Source: Hepsetus odoe (taxonomy: Eukaryota > Chordata > Actinopteri > Characiformes > Hepsetidae). Taken from it: a stretch of DNA of 64,000 bases. Below, one piece after another: positions 53,426-63,609 of the stretch. How positions within the stretch are numbered: position 1 is the stretch's first letter; every line of letters begins with the position of its first letter. A model generated the notes under the pieces. The model made no database searches. It was given only the letters and a program-made list of their open reading frames with translations, and was not told the origin of the DNA. The position numbers were made by a program, and so were the translations under genes. The stretch spans positions 32,959,851-33,023,850 of the forward strand of contig CM029366.1 of NCBI GenBank assembly GCA_017165825.1, written 5' to 3'.

Positions 53426-53627
53426 TTCATACCCACTTCGAAAGACTTTGTTCATCTTAATTGATTAGTTGTGTGTTCATTTTGCTTTAGCCTTAATTAA
53501 GATGTTTGTGTGATTATAATCCTGCTCTCAGCGTGTCATAATAATATTATTATTTTTTTTATTATTTAAATTTGTTTTAAATTTCACATTTTATAACAAT
53601 TATTTATGTTATAATGTGCATGCAATT

Positions 53628-53630
53628 GTA

Positions 53631-53678
<48 letters not shown>
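53628..53678. repeat. (ATT)n microsatellite
   Basis: About 16 ATT units; an asparagine run in the minus frame is an artefact of this. Confidence 0.98.
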
Positions 53679-53679
53679 C

Positions 53680-54090
53680 TGATATCTTGACATTGAAAAT
53701 TTATCTGCAATGCAAATTGGGATTTTTGACAAAAACATTGTAATAATCTCAATAAATCATTAAATCCTAATTTCGTATTCATTTTATACATCTTTTCAAA
53801 ATATCTCAAACATTATTTTCATGATTAAATCCAAATAATAATATTATTGTTATTATTCCTTATTATTCTATTATTATTTGACTTTTTGATTTTTATTGTG
53901 AATACTTTGTTTAAACATTTTATTCTAAACATTGAATATATATTGAATTCTAATTTTGTTCTCAAATAAGATTTTCTCTCTTTTATTAGACCTCAGCTAC
54001 ACAAAGTTTTGGCACCCCTGGCCTGTGTTATGTTGCTCGTTAGATAATTTATTTTTGTTTTTTTCCAAGGAAGGTGGCGGCCAGTCAAAA
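53680..54090. other. A/T-rich; possible Tc1-like end at 54005
   Basis: AAAGTTTTGGCACCCCTGGC at 54005-54024 resembles a Tc1-like terminus of the same type as at 13460. No partner end is found. Confidence 0.35.
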
Positions 54091-54690
54091 ACAGGCCTGC
54101 TGGTCTGCTTTTAAGCCACTCCGTCCTGGAACCCATGCCTTTTTAAGGTGGAAAATGGCCCTGAAACAATAGATGACCAATAAAGCGAGGCGTAGTTCCA
54201 GCTCTGCACCTTTCTTTCCTGGCTTAATGTATTCACAGTGAACTGTGAAAGGCAAAGCAATTGGACATCTGTTCGGAGAACTTGAGAGGACGCCTAGCTG
54301 GAGGCTCCAGACTGCCTCTCTGTGATCTGCTGGCAAATGGCACTATTATAGAGCCATGTGTGTCTCCTCCAGATTGCTCTTCAGAAGCCATTCAGGGTCT
54401 CCATGCAGAAATGGAGCTCAGGTGCTGCACTTCAAACATCTACCTGGGCCGGCCCTGCTTCTTCTGGGCTGATGCATCTTTTCAAACACCTTAACTCACA
54501 GGAAGACACCTGTCCCATCACACACCTGGTGCCCATGTCTGGTTTGATTCTGCAGTGCTTTTGCAAGAAAGATGGGACAAAAGAGAGGATCATAAAAGCC
54601 AGGTCTCCACAAGTTGCCCAGCACATTGCAATAAGCAGCTGAGAAGAATGATACTTAGTTGAGCCTCTTCTCTCAGGCTTTTTTTTTTTT
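54091..54690. other. No gene; possible relict
   Basis: CCTTTTTAAGGTGGAAAATG at about 54138 shares words with the hairpin at 54700-54780. Frames of up to 94 codons show no motif. Confidence 0.35.
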
Positions 54691-54699
54691 TGGAATTTT

Positions 54700-54780
54700 G
54701 AATTTTCCGTTCCACCTTAAAAGGTGCAGCAGTTCCATTCTGGTGCCCGAGGCGTCATTTAAGGTGGAACGGAAAAATTC
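54700..54780. repeat. Near-perfect hairpin (TTCCGTTCCACCTTAA arms)
   Basis: The arms 54700-54720 and 54759-54780 are reverse complements except for one extra base, with a 38-bp loop. A related single arm ACCTTTTAAGGTGGGATGGA lies at 58374-58393. It is probably an end or relict of a fold-back transposon family. Confidence 0.85.
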
Positions 54781-54784
54781 CCCA

Positions 54785-56255
54785 AAAAAGCTGGAGAACA
54801 GGGCTGAAAGACGGGGTTTGGGGTTTAAAACGACAGAAATCAGATGAGCAACCAGAAGAAATGGCACGGAAGATGAAAAGGGGCACTAAAATCCGACCAG
54901 GCGTTTAGAGAGAGAGAGAGAGAGAGGGATGGAGATGAAAGAGACATTTAAAAGACACCGGCAGCTGAAATAGTTACCCCAATGAGTCCACCTGTTAGGG
55001 AAGAAAGTGAGGAAGAAAAAGGAAAAGGCTGAAGCGCCGCAGACACTTTGCGGGATGAAAGAAATCCCGCAACTTCGCTCTAATCACTGCCGGCGCGCGC
55101 GCCAAGGTGTAACCCGTCTCGCGCCCCGCAGACGCAGGTGAGATAAACAAAGGAGTGAAATGACCATCTCCCCTCTTTTTTCGGGGGATTCGTTCTCAAA
55201 GGAAAGCTCTTACCTGTGATTGAAGGTCGGAGGACGCGCTGCGAGAGAGGATGGACGCGCTGGATGGACGAGTGCAGCTGTTGGCCACTAGAGGTGCTAC
55301 ACTGTTCACAGGGCTGCCTTTGGTGGAGAGTGAGGACACTGAGGACTGCAAGCAGCTATAACCTGCTGGAGACTCCTCCTCCGCCCACATGCATGGCTTA
55401 CATTAGAGAGGATGTGTGGTTGGGACAGCAGATCATGAGGTCTTGGGGTTGGTGATCAATGGAAGTGGACCCAAAAATGTCTAGAAGTGTCCATAAATCA
55501 GTTTTAAGGACACCCTGCCAAGAAAAGCCCTGCTGTCGTAGGGTGTCCCAGTTCTTGCTGGGACAGGGGAGTGTGGAGAGGTGTTGCACACCAAAAACAG
55601 AGGCAGAATCTCAAGAAGTCACAAAATAACGGGCCGTTAAGATATGAGAGCGTTCACTACGTTGGACAGGGACGGTGTTAAGTTAATGTCCATTTGACCC
55701 ACATGGGCGTCTAGTACGGTTCAGGATTACAGTGCATGTGTGAAAGCGGTTAGAGATTTAAAAAATGATGATCGTATTTTCTTTCAGAGCATCATGTTCC
55801 TGAATAGCTTCAAAAAAATCGAACTGTCCGTTCAGAGCTCATTATTGCTGAAAGACCCACATCTGGACATACTTTCATGTCGCTTTGATGTGATCTAAGA
55901 GTAAGTAAAGTCCAGCAGCGAGGTCGCGGAGCTGCTCTAATTTCATCGCAGACGGGCCGGGTCGCCTACAGAGCCTCGCTAATAGTCTGGTAATGAAGCA
56001 GCTCTTTTTTATTTGGTGACTTGTTGGATCGATTGATGCGTGAAATTGATGTTGGGAAGGAATCAGAGCACTGCTTTTCAATCCCCATCAGATAAATGTC
56101 ATTGTGATATACTGTTAGTGCCACAGTATGGAGGCATTGTCACGTCTGTCTCTCTTAAAGGCATCAGAGTTGTTTAAGGATTGGTGTTGCATGTGGTTGA
56201 GGAGATTTCAATCACTGCTATTAGTGACTCAGTTCCAAAGGACAAGGACAGTCAA
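54785..56255. other. Repeat-poor island
   Basis: Contains a short GA run at 54908-54926 and a GC-rich patch with GGCGCGCGCGCC at 55092-55103. No repeat family or coding motif is recognised. Confidence 0.45.
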
Positions 56256-56259
56256 AAAA

Positions 56260-57290
56260 AACAAGGGGTAACGGATGCTCCCGTTAGGGGTCGCCACAGT
56301 AGATCATTCTTCTGGTCCTCTGCATCTTCCTCCTTCAAACCAACCTCTTTCACCATGTCCATAAACCTCCTCTTTGGTCTTCGACTTTCCTGGCAGCTCC
56401 ATCTTCAACATCCTCCTCCCGATATATTCCTCGTCTCTAATCTGGACATGTCCAAGCCAACGCAATCTTGCTTCTCTAACTTTGTCTCCAGAACATCTAA
56501 CCTGATCTGTCCCTCTAATATACTCATTTCTAATCCTGTCCATCCTCGTCACACCCAACAAACATCTCAGCATCTTTAACTCTGACACCTCCAGCTCCGC
56601 CTCCTGTCTTTTCATTAGTACAACAGTACAACATAGCTGGTCTCACTACCATCCTATAAGTCTTCCCCTTTACTCTCTCTGGTACCCGTCTGTCACAAAT
56701 CACTCCAGTCACTCTTCTCCACCCATTCCAAACTGCCTGCACTCTCTTCTTCATCTCTCTTCCACACTCACCGTTACACTGAACTGTTGACCCCAAGTAT
56801 TTAAACTCTTCCACCTTTGTCATCTCTATTCCCTCCATCCTAACCACTCACACTCATGGATTCTGTCTTTGTCCTACTCACTTTCATTCCTCTCCTCTCT
56901 AGAGCAGATCTCCTTCTCTCCAGGTTCTCCTCAATCTGCTCCCTACTCTTGCTACAGATCACAATATCATCAGCAAACATCATTGTCCACAGGGGCTGCT
57001 GTCTAACCTCATCCGTCAACCTGTCCATTGCATCAGTAACTCTTACTGCGCACCTCACCACTGTCACACAGCCCTCATGTGTATCCTGATCTACTGTCAC
57101 ACTCTTCTCCGTAACACCAATCCACTGTAATCTTCTTCTTCATTTGATTGGACTTCTGGGTTCCACCACAAGGTTTCCATATCCTCCTTCTTCTCTCCAG
57201 ATGTCCCACCATGTGCCTTTCTAGCTGTCTGTCATACCACTTCTTCAGCAGTTTTCCAGCAATCAGAAACCTCTTCAACACCTCCTAGTG
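56260..57290 (-). pseudogene. LINE relict with RT motif (RTE-like), longest copy
   Basis: Reading the minus strand from 57290 down: IAGKLLKKWYDRQLERHMVG, then DAMDRLTDEVRQQPLWTM and MFADDIVICSKSREQIEENL. FADD is the catalytic motif of reverse transcriptases of LINEs. Next come RRGMKVSRTKTESMSV, a frame change, VEEFKYLGSTVQCNGECG, KKRVQAVWNGWRRVTGVICD, RVKGKTYRMVVRPAMLY, another frame change, QEAELEVSELKMLRCLLGVT, RMDRIRNEYIRG and LRWLGHVQIRDEEYIGRRML. The 3' end has GATCTACTGTGGCGACCCCT and AACGGGAGC, the usual end of this LINE. Endonuclease and N-terminal RT parts are absent (5' truncation), and at least three frame breaks make it inactive. The other four relics align inside this one. The clade is inferred. 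Confidence 0.88.
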
Positions 57291-57630
57291 CCTGTCCATT
57301 AAAGTCTGCACCATTTAAATCCATTAAAGTGGCCCAGTTTCCACCCTGTTAGGGTTAGGCATAAAAATATTTGTATAATTGCAAAAAATATAGTGTACCA
57401 AGTAGCTGAACCTCGGTAAGATTTGTTTTTCTTGTGTTCTGTTTAATGGCTCTCCATCCCACAATGCCTTAAGGTGTCTACTGTGTTCTAATTTATAATT
57501 CAGCCAGGCTAAAGAATTAAAAAATTGTCTAGAGAGTAGAGGTCTGCTACCCATGACAGTATCTCAGGTGTCTCAGCTTTTTCCTTTAGCTTGGATAAAC
57601 CAGGAATTAAAATGGCAAGGTCTTCATATT
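57291..57630. other. No recognisable feature
   Basis: Spacer between LINE and Tc1-like element; nothing recognised. Confidence 0.4.
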
Positions 57631-57632
57631 TA

Positions 57633-58292
57633 TACAGCTGTGGCCAAAAGTTTCGAGAACGAAACAAGTGATAGTTTTCACATAGTTTGCCGCTTCAGTG
57701 TTTTTAGATCTTTAATCAGACGTTTCTATGGTAACTGAATTAGAATTACAAGCATTACATAAGTTTCACAGGTTTTTATTGAGAATTACATTAAGGTATG
57801 CAAATTGATATTTGCATTGCTGGACCTTCTTCTTCTTCTTCTTCTTCTTTTTCAGGAGTTTATCAGAGTTTCTGGGTTTTTGTTTGTCCACCCACCTCTT
57901 GAGTATTGACCAGAGGTTCTCAATTGGATTAAGGTCTGGGGAGTTTCCTGGCCATGAATCCAATATTGTGATGTTTCGTTCCTCAAGCCACTTAGTCCTC
58001 ACTTTTGCCTTTCGTCAGTCAGCATAACTCAGTCAGCATCACCTGTGCAAGCGAGAGGATCACCGAAATGATGTTAGCAGGTCCTTTTGTGGCTGAAATG
58101 CAGTGGAAGTGGGGTTTTTGGTCATTTTAATGGCAAGTGGGACTTTACAAATAGTTGCAATTGATCTGATCATCCTCATCACATTCTGGAGTTTTTGCAT
58201 ATTACCATCATACAAACTGAGGCAGTTAACTATGTGAAAATGCATATTGCCGTCGTTCTCAAAACTTTTGGCCACGGCTGCAGACGGCAACA
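57633..58292 (-). mobile_element. Tc1-like element, both ends present, internally deleted
   Basis: The left end TACAGCTGTGGCCAAAAGTT (57633) and the right end CTCAAAACTTTTGGCCACGG ... TGCA (to 58292) are inverted repeats about 28 bp long. Inside them GTTAACTATGTGAAAATG and CATAGTTTTC-type sequences are also partly inverted. Only about 240 bp of transposase remains. At 660 bp this is far shorter than the roughly 1.6 kb of an intact Tc1-like element. Confidence 0.88.
57766..58002 (-). pseudogene. Tc1-like transposase fragment (third catalytic region)
   Basis: The frame reads MRTKWLEERNITILDSWPGN, SPDLNPIENLWSILKRWVDK, QKPRNSDKLL, then a lysine run and VQQCKY. W..NSPDLNPIENLW is the hallmark of Tc1-like DDE transposases and contains the third acidic catalytic residue (the E of PIENLW). 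The first two catalytic D residues and the DNA-binding domain are missing. The K9 run comes from a (CTT)n microsatellite at 57826-57850 that has expanded inside the former coding sequence and replaced the usual C-terminal helix. Confidence 0.9.
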
Positions 58293-58299
58293 TGGTAGA

Positions 58300-58538
58300 T
58301 TTAATGTTTTGTAATGCAATGTAATGTTTTTAGTATTTTTATGTAGTAGATTTAAATACACAGCAATGCTACACCTTTTAAGGTGGGATGGAGAATTAAA
58401 AAAAAAGCTGCAGGAAATTATTTTCAATTTTTTCCTATTACGTTTTCAATTTTTCTCTTATTTTTTTATTATTATTTTCTCAGCTGCTTGCAAGAAGGTG
58501 CTGGACGACTTGTTGATATTCTGCAGATGCATTTTGAG

Positions 58539-58583
<45 letters not shown>

Positions 58584-58715
58584 ATCATCACATTTGATGT
58601 CTTGGAGTTTAGGGATGATGAGAGGAGTGTGTTTCTTCAAAACTGTGTGAAAAGCAGTGAGAGGAGCTCCAGCACAGGGAGGGTAACGGCTGGAGGGTGA
58701 TTCTCTGTCAGGTCT
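58300..58715. other. No gene; (CT)n and hairpin-family arm
   Basis: An ACCTTTTAAGGTGGGATGGA arm lies at 58374-58393, and a (CT)n microsatellite of about 19 units at 58543-58580. The open frames over the CT run are artefacts. Confidence 0.6.
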
Positions 58716-58716
58716 T

Positions 58717-58875
58717 ACCCCTACACACCATGCAGCAGGGGGCAGCTATTGAAAACGCCCGGGGAGCAGCGATGGGGATGGTACCTTGCTCAAAGGTACC
58801 TCGGGGCAACCTACTGGTCTGGGATTTGAAACCACGACCTTCCAACTCTCTAATCACTAGGCTACTGCTGCTACA
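58717..58875 (-). mobile_element. SINE-B, tail truncated
   Basis: CACCATGCAGCAGGGGGCAG, CGCCCGGGGAGCAGCGATGG, CAAAGGTACCTCGGGGCAAC, GGTCTGGGATTTGAAACC and AATCACTAGGCTACTGCTGC. The TCACTTTCAC tail is missing. Confidence 0.88.
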
Positions 58876-58879
58876 CGTG

Positions 58880-59585
58880 GTAAAAAGCTAAGCTGATAAA
58901 TATTCAGATGTGTTATGGTTGGTGTATTATTTTAATGATTGGACTCAGGCAGACACTTACTGCAGTCTAACTGAATCTGGATGCTCTTTCATTTTGATCC
59001 AGGTTTGGGAATCTCAGCACAACTTATGTCAGGATCAGGCTAGGTGATATTTTTGTCTCTTACGACGGTCACCATGTCAGATTAGGCCATAAATCCTTAC
59101 CGTGTAGCTCCACAAGTAAGAATCTCACCAATCATGACTGACGACCTTGAGCCGGTTCATACGTCTTTGAGGAGGAGGGTAAAGAAACTGTCAATCATGG
59201 CTGCAGAGGCACTGTTTGTGATGCTTGTGCAGGAAAATAATTAAAAAAAAAACATTGTAAAAGTGATCGCAGAGCTGTTTCTTATGTGTGGACTGTCTTT
59301 CAGCGAGGAACTGTGTTTCCAAAAAACATCCTCAATTGAAATTTTTCCAGCAGGACCAACCTTCTTTCTGTTCACCATCTTTATTAAGACAGGAAAGTCC
59401 AAAAAAGTCACACTGGTGACATTGCTGCTCTTTGATTGGGTCCCTCTATTCCATTTCTAACTTTCGTTTTTGTGTCCAACACTAAAAATTTGCAAACAGC
59501 CCTTAAGAAGAGTGATAGAACGCAGGATATGTCTTTCAGCAAGTCCCTCAACTCTAAACGCTCGACCACAGCTGTCCCAGAAATA
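58880..59585. other. No recognisable feature
   Basis: Nothing recognised. Confidence 0.4.
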
Positions 59586-59588
59586 CAG

Positions 59589-59636
59589 ATGCAGAGGATT
59601 GAACATGCAAATCATGAGCTCTACCATTGAGCTACA
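59589..59636 (-). pseudogene. tRNA-Ala(TGC)-like relict
   Basis: The minus strand reads TGTAGCTCAATGGTAGAGCT, CATGATTTGCATGT, TTCAATCCTCTGCATC. This matches the D arm (A box), the anticodon arm with TGC, and the TTCAATCC part of the B box of tRNA-Ala(TGC). About 13 bases of the variable region and T stem are deleted, so it cannot fold as a tRNA. It could be a decayed tRNA gene or the head of an Ala-tRNA-derived SINE. Confidence 0.7.
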
Positions 59637-59849
59637 TGAAAGTGAAAGTGACAACCCTTGTCATTGCGAGGTCACAGCACTGCAACGAAATTGGACCTCT
59701 GCTTTTAACCCATGCACACAAACACCGTGCAGCAGTGGGCAGCTATTGAAAGCGCCCGGGGAGCAGTGACAGGGACGGTACCTTGCTCAGGGGTACCTCA
59801 GGGTATCCAATGCGGGGCGACTCTCTAACCACTAGGCCACCACTGCCCT
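59637..59849 (-). mobile_element. SINE-B
   Basis: TGAAAGTGAAAGTGACAACC, CATTGCGAGGTCACAGCAC, CGTGCAGCAGTGGGCAGC, CAGGGGTACCTCAGGG, CTAACCACTAGGCCACCACT. The B-box region is shortened. It abuts the tRNA-Ala-like relict. Confidence 0.92.
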
Positions 59850-59992
59850 ACATCATCCCCACTCTTTCAAAAATATTTAATATTTGTAAAATAATTCATG
59901 TACGTTTCTTTCTTTTCTTTCTTGGAGTGATCCTAATCTCCAGCATCCCCTCCTCTTTCATGTGGGAAAGGTAGAGATGCCATGCAACAAAA

Positions 59993-60180
59993 TACAGCAC
60001 TGTGGCCAAAAGTATGCGGACAGCCTAGCATCATGTGAGCATGCTATCTCATCTCAAAACCATGGGTGCTGATATAGCCTTGGCTCCCTCATTTGCCTTC
60101 CCTTTCCTGTGCTTTTCATGCTGGGTGGGTTTCCATTAAACTCCAAGAGTGTTGGCTTGAGTGGGGTTGCGGTCAAGGTC
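59993..60180. mobile_element. Tc1/mariner-family terminal fragment
   Basis: TACAGCACTGTGGCCAAAAG, TATGCGGACAGC and CAAAACCATGGGTGCTGATA, TAGCCTTGGCTCCC match the end and first part of a fish Tc1/mariner-type element I have seen with GGCCAAAAGTATTTGGACAC-type termini. No other end or transposase is found. Confidence 0.6.
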
Positions 60181-60189
60181 CCGTTCTGT

Positions 60190-61278
60190 TCTTCTTCTCT
60201 AATATCATCACGTCTTTTAGCGCAGGGGAACGGTTTATTTTTCCCAAACTTTGTGAGTGCTTTTCGTTCTACATCGAGGAGCTCTTATTTCAAAGCAGTC
60301 GATTTGTTCGGCCCTTCAGAGAGCATGCTCTCCCTCAGCCCGCCACAGCTCTCATCTCAGTATATCTTATCTCTTAACTGGTGACGCTCGCTGCTGACCC
60401 CACTCCTCCAGGACGGCGCTGTCAGAGAGTCGGGTCACCCCTTGTCAAGAATATGTTCGTTCTCTCTCTTTCATCCTGCAAAACAAATGCTCACAGTTTG
60501 AGCCAGACACTCCCTCCTGCCCCACTGATCCCAGCACTGCCAGAGACTTCATAATAGGGAGTCCGGTTTACAGTCCAGCCTCTTCTGATGGGCTCCTCAC
60601 CCACTCCGGTGCTCCGGTGAGGCTTTGGGCCGAGCAGATGGCTGGTCCTGCTAAAGCGCGGGCTCCATTAGCATACGGTAACCTGGATTATAACTAGAAG
60701 GGGCCGGTTTTGGGAAAAGCTGTCTCCTTGAAGATATCAGTCCAGCCCGCCCTGCTCATACATCAATATTCAAGTCTCCTGAATGTAAGCCACCAACAGA
60801 AATAGAAAGGATGTGGCAAGGGTACCACAAAGCTCGATTTCATTATCTGAAAGTGCGTGAGAGATAGTGGTTCTATGATCCAGGAATATCAACTACACCC
60901 AGGACAAATATGCAGCTATCAGACACGTTTGCTTAATTAAGGTATTCATTTCATGTAATTACCACAGGAATCCGGAGAGACACCGAGTGTTACACAATGA
61001 ACTTCCTGATACTGCAGAAAGCCATCAGAGAATTAAAGAGCTCGGTAACGTTAGATGATTGCAAAGGTTGAATATGAAAGTGACTTTTAAACAAGTCAGA
61101 CAGGCGGCTTTATTTATTTATTTTACCTCCATTTTTACCTCCGATGACCTCAGCTCAGCTCCAGCCTAGTCTGGTTTTAAAGTGACCTTTAAATCAGTGG
61201 GCATGGGATGTGGAGGAGGACATAGAACAGGTTCTGGAGAACTGGAGACATTTGGAAACTAGAGACAGGAAAACAAAA
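60190..61278. other. Repeat-poor island
   Basis: About 1.1 kb with no recognised repeat. The plus frames of 91-94 codons at 60093-60384 overlap and lack motifs. Confidence 0.4.
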
Positions 61279-61281
61279 ACA

Positions 61282-62207
61282 TACACTGTGTGCAGAATTA
61301 TTGGGCAAGTGAGAATTTTGACCAGATCATCACTTTTCTGCAGATATTCCAAGTTCCAGCTGTATAAACTTGAAGGCTGATTTGATATAAGCAGATCAGT
61401 TGATGCGTGTTTGTGTAAAAAGTCTTTCAGAGGGATGCGGCACTCTTGAAATTCCAGAAACACATGATCCTCCAGTGCTGTTCCAGAACTGAACCTACTT
61501 GGAGTGTCCAGAAGAACAAGGTGTCAGGGAGGTGGACAAGGTATGGAAGAGTGAAACCCCACCACCACTGAACAAGACACATCAGCTGAAACATCAAGAC
61601 TGGACCATGAAACATCTACAGACAGAGTTTTCAGGTTTGATGGAGATGAGATGAGAGTGTCTCTTGATGGACCAGATGGATGGACCCTTGACTGGATCAG
61701 TTACAGGCACAGAGCTACACTTCCACTCAGACACCAGCAAGGTGGAGGTGGAGGTACTGGTCTGGGCTGGTGTTATTAAAGATGAGCTGGTTTGACCTTT
61801 TCAGGTTGAAGGTGGACTCAGAATCAAAACCAGACCTACTGCCAGTGTTTAGAGACACTTTCTTTGAGCAGTGCGTCAGGAAAAAGTCTGATCTTTCAAG
61901 AAGACCATTAATTTTGTACTCCATCATGGAAGTTCTCCACTATGTGTCCAGTAAAGACCTTAAAGATGAGAGAATAATGACACACCCCCTTCCTCACTTG
62001 AACTAAACCCTGTTGCGAACTTGTGGACCTCCTTAAACGAGATATTTACGGGGAAGGAGAACAGTCCACAGAGTTTGGAAGGCTGTGGAGCTGCTGCACT
62101 AAAAGCTGATCATCAACGGATGAAGAAATGGACAGACTCCGTGAATGAAAGAATTACAACTGGTATCCTCAAACACTCACTCTCCCAATAATTGTGCACA
62201 CAGTGTA
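61282..62207 (+). mobile_element. Tc1/mariner-like element with both ends, 926 bp
   Basis: The ends TACACTGTGTGCAGAATTAT (61282) and ATAATTGTGCACACAGTGTA (to 62207) are inverted repeats, with 23 of 25 bases matching, and both begin at TA. The interior is the remnant of a transposase gene on the plus strand (next entry). The element is shorter than an intact one by several hundred bases. It belongs to a different family from the one at 57633. Confidence 0.9.
61420..62165 (+). pseudogene. Tc1/mariner-like transposase, broken
   Basis: Pieces readable in different plus frames include ESLDGPDGW (61654-61680), RHQQGGGGG near 61728-61755, and VDSESKPDLLP with FRDTFFEQ at 61815-61875, plus a decayed LNPVANLW-like segment near 62004-62030. 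The order matches Tc1/mariner transposases: the LDGPDGW and R..GGG region follows the first catalytic D, and the NPIENLW-like region precedes the E. Several stops and frameshifts and missing blocks after 61900 show that it is dead. The exact first and last codons cannot be set. Confidence 0.78.
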
Positions 62208-62209
62208 AA

Positions 62210-62329
62210 AGCTCAAGTGATTCATTACCTCTCAGTGGTGGTCTCACAGCTGTCACAATCTTAAAAATGAATATTTTTAATCACACTTTAGGGGAACATG
62301 GAGCAATGGTGAAGAATGTGGTTGTGGGT
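62210..62329. other. Short spacer
   Basis: Nothing recognised. Confidence 0.4.
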
Positions 62330-62510
62330 TCGATTTTTAGGAGCTTCAGTTTCCTTCTGCAGTCCAAACACAAGTCAGGTGGACCGAAGATGATAACTTG
62401 CCCTCTTAGGGTGTGTGTCTGTGTTCACTACTGCACTCATCACACTGCACACCTTCATTGCCGATCACCTTCTGAAGGATTTCACAGAAGGAGGTCCTGA
62501 TTAAGCTTCC
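62330..62510 (+). mobile_element. V-SINE-like fragment
   Basis: GTTGTGGGTTCGATTTTTAG (B box), TTCCTTCTGCAGTCCAAACA, CAAGTCAGGTGGACCGAAG, GTGTGTGTCTGTGTTCACTA, then CTGATTAAGCTT. The order is that of a V-SINE with a shortened central domain. Confidence 0.6.
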
Positions 62511-62699
62511 ATTCTGATTAGACTGAAAATCATGTGAAGTAGGTTTTATTGTCATTTCATGCATTTACACACTGAAACCAAACAGCATTCGTGGTCATGT
62601 TCCTACACATGAGACAACGTGGAACATGAGACCTCACTGCAGGCAAAACAACATTCAGTGCAAAACCTTCAACACAATCCAACACAGAGCAGAAACTGT

Positions 62700-62880
62700 G
62701 ATTTGCATTTGCTCATCCAGAGCGACTTCCATGTCCTAATTACAGGAACAGTCCCGCTGAAGCAGCTCGGGGTTAAGGGTCTTGCTCCTGGTGGTGGTAG
62801 TGCCAGAGGTGGGAATCAAACCTGGAACCTCTTGATCCAGAGGTCCATAAGCAAGTACCCCACCACTAGACCACGTGGTG
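62700..62880 (-). mobile_element. SINE-A
   Basis: ATTTGCATTTGCTCATCCAG, AATTACAGGAACAGTCCC, GGGAATCAAACCTGGAACC, CCACCACTAGACCACG. This is the reverse of the SINE at 51251-51453. The terminal GGATAAGAGCGTCTG has decayed to the CTCATCCAGAGCG remnant. Confidence 0.85.
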
Positions 62881-62889
62881 AAGAAACTG

Positions 62890-63080
62890 CTGAGTGTGAA
62901 ACTGATGAATCCAGCGTGTTTAGTGTATTTAGAAGCAGGGCAGCTGGAGGGGGCGGTGAAAACATTAGATTCTGGAATTTATTTGTGCATATCTACCTGA
63001 TATGCATGTCAGGTAGACAGGAGATGCTACTCTGCCCCTTGGTGTGAATGTGTGTGTGTTTACCCTGTGATGGACCCCCA
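62890..63080. other. No recognisable feature
   Basis: Nothing recognised. Confidence 0.4.
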
Positions 63081-63090
63081 GTCTCTAGTG

Positions 63091-63190
63091 CAGGGGTCAC
63101 CAACATGGTCCCACCAGCACCAGGATGCCCCCAAGGACCACGTGAGTCACCCACGGACCTGTTCTAAAAATAGCACGACTCACCAGTGAG
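63091..63190 (+). mobile_element. hAT-type terminal fragment
   Basis: GCAGGGGTCACCAACATGGT, GCACCAGGATGCCCCCAAGG, GACCTGTTCTAAAAATAGC. CAGGGGTCACCAAC is the usual start of a fish hAT family, and the words after it follow that family's order. The other end is not seen. Confidence 0.55.
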
Positions 63191-63609
63191 CAGCGTCTAA
63201 AATCTAATTTGATCCTGTTGCTATTCTTAAATCACATTTGCATTTATATAGATTTGAAAATGACAATATCTAAAGAAAAGCATTTAAAACATGTGCATTA
63301 AACATGAAGTTTAGATAAGTTTAGATAACTGGTAGCCCTTCGTATGGCTCAGGACCCATAAAGTAACTCTCAGTTTCAAAAAGGTTTTGAAAAGGCTCTC
63401 GCGTCCCGTATTCCTGATGAGTTTTCCGTCAGGTCTGTTGATGGGTATATTAAAGAACCAGGTCTAGATTTGATGGGACAGTAAGAAATTTGACCAAAAA
63501 AATACAAAATTTTAAATAAATAAGGCAATCTTTTAATGAAAAGGTGCAACAAAAGAAGAAAAAAATTATTGTCCAACATATATAAAACATACAACGTACA
63601 GGGACGTAC

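Noticed and set aside
55092..55103. GC-rich GGCGCGCGCGCC patch as a CpG-island promoter
   Set aside because: The patch is only tens of bases long, and no first exon or core promoter signal could be supported nearby.
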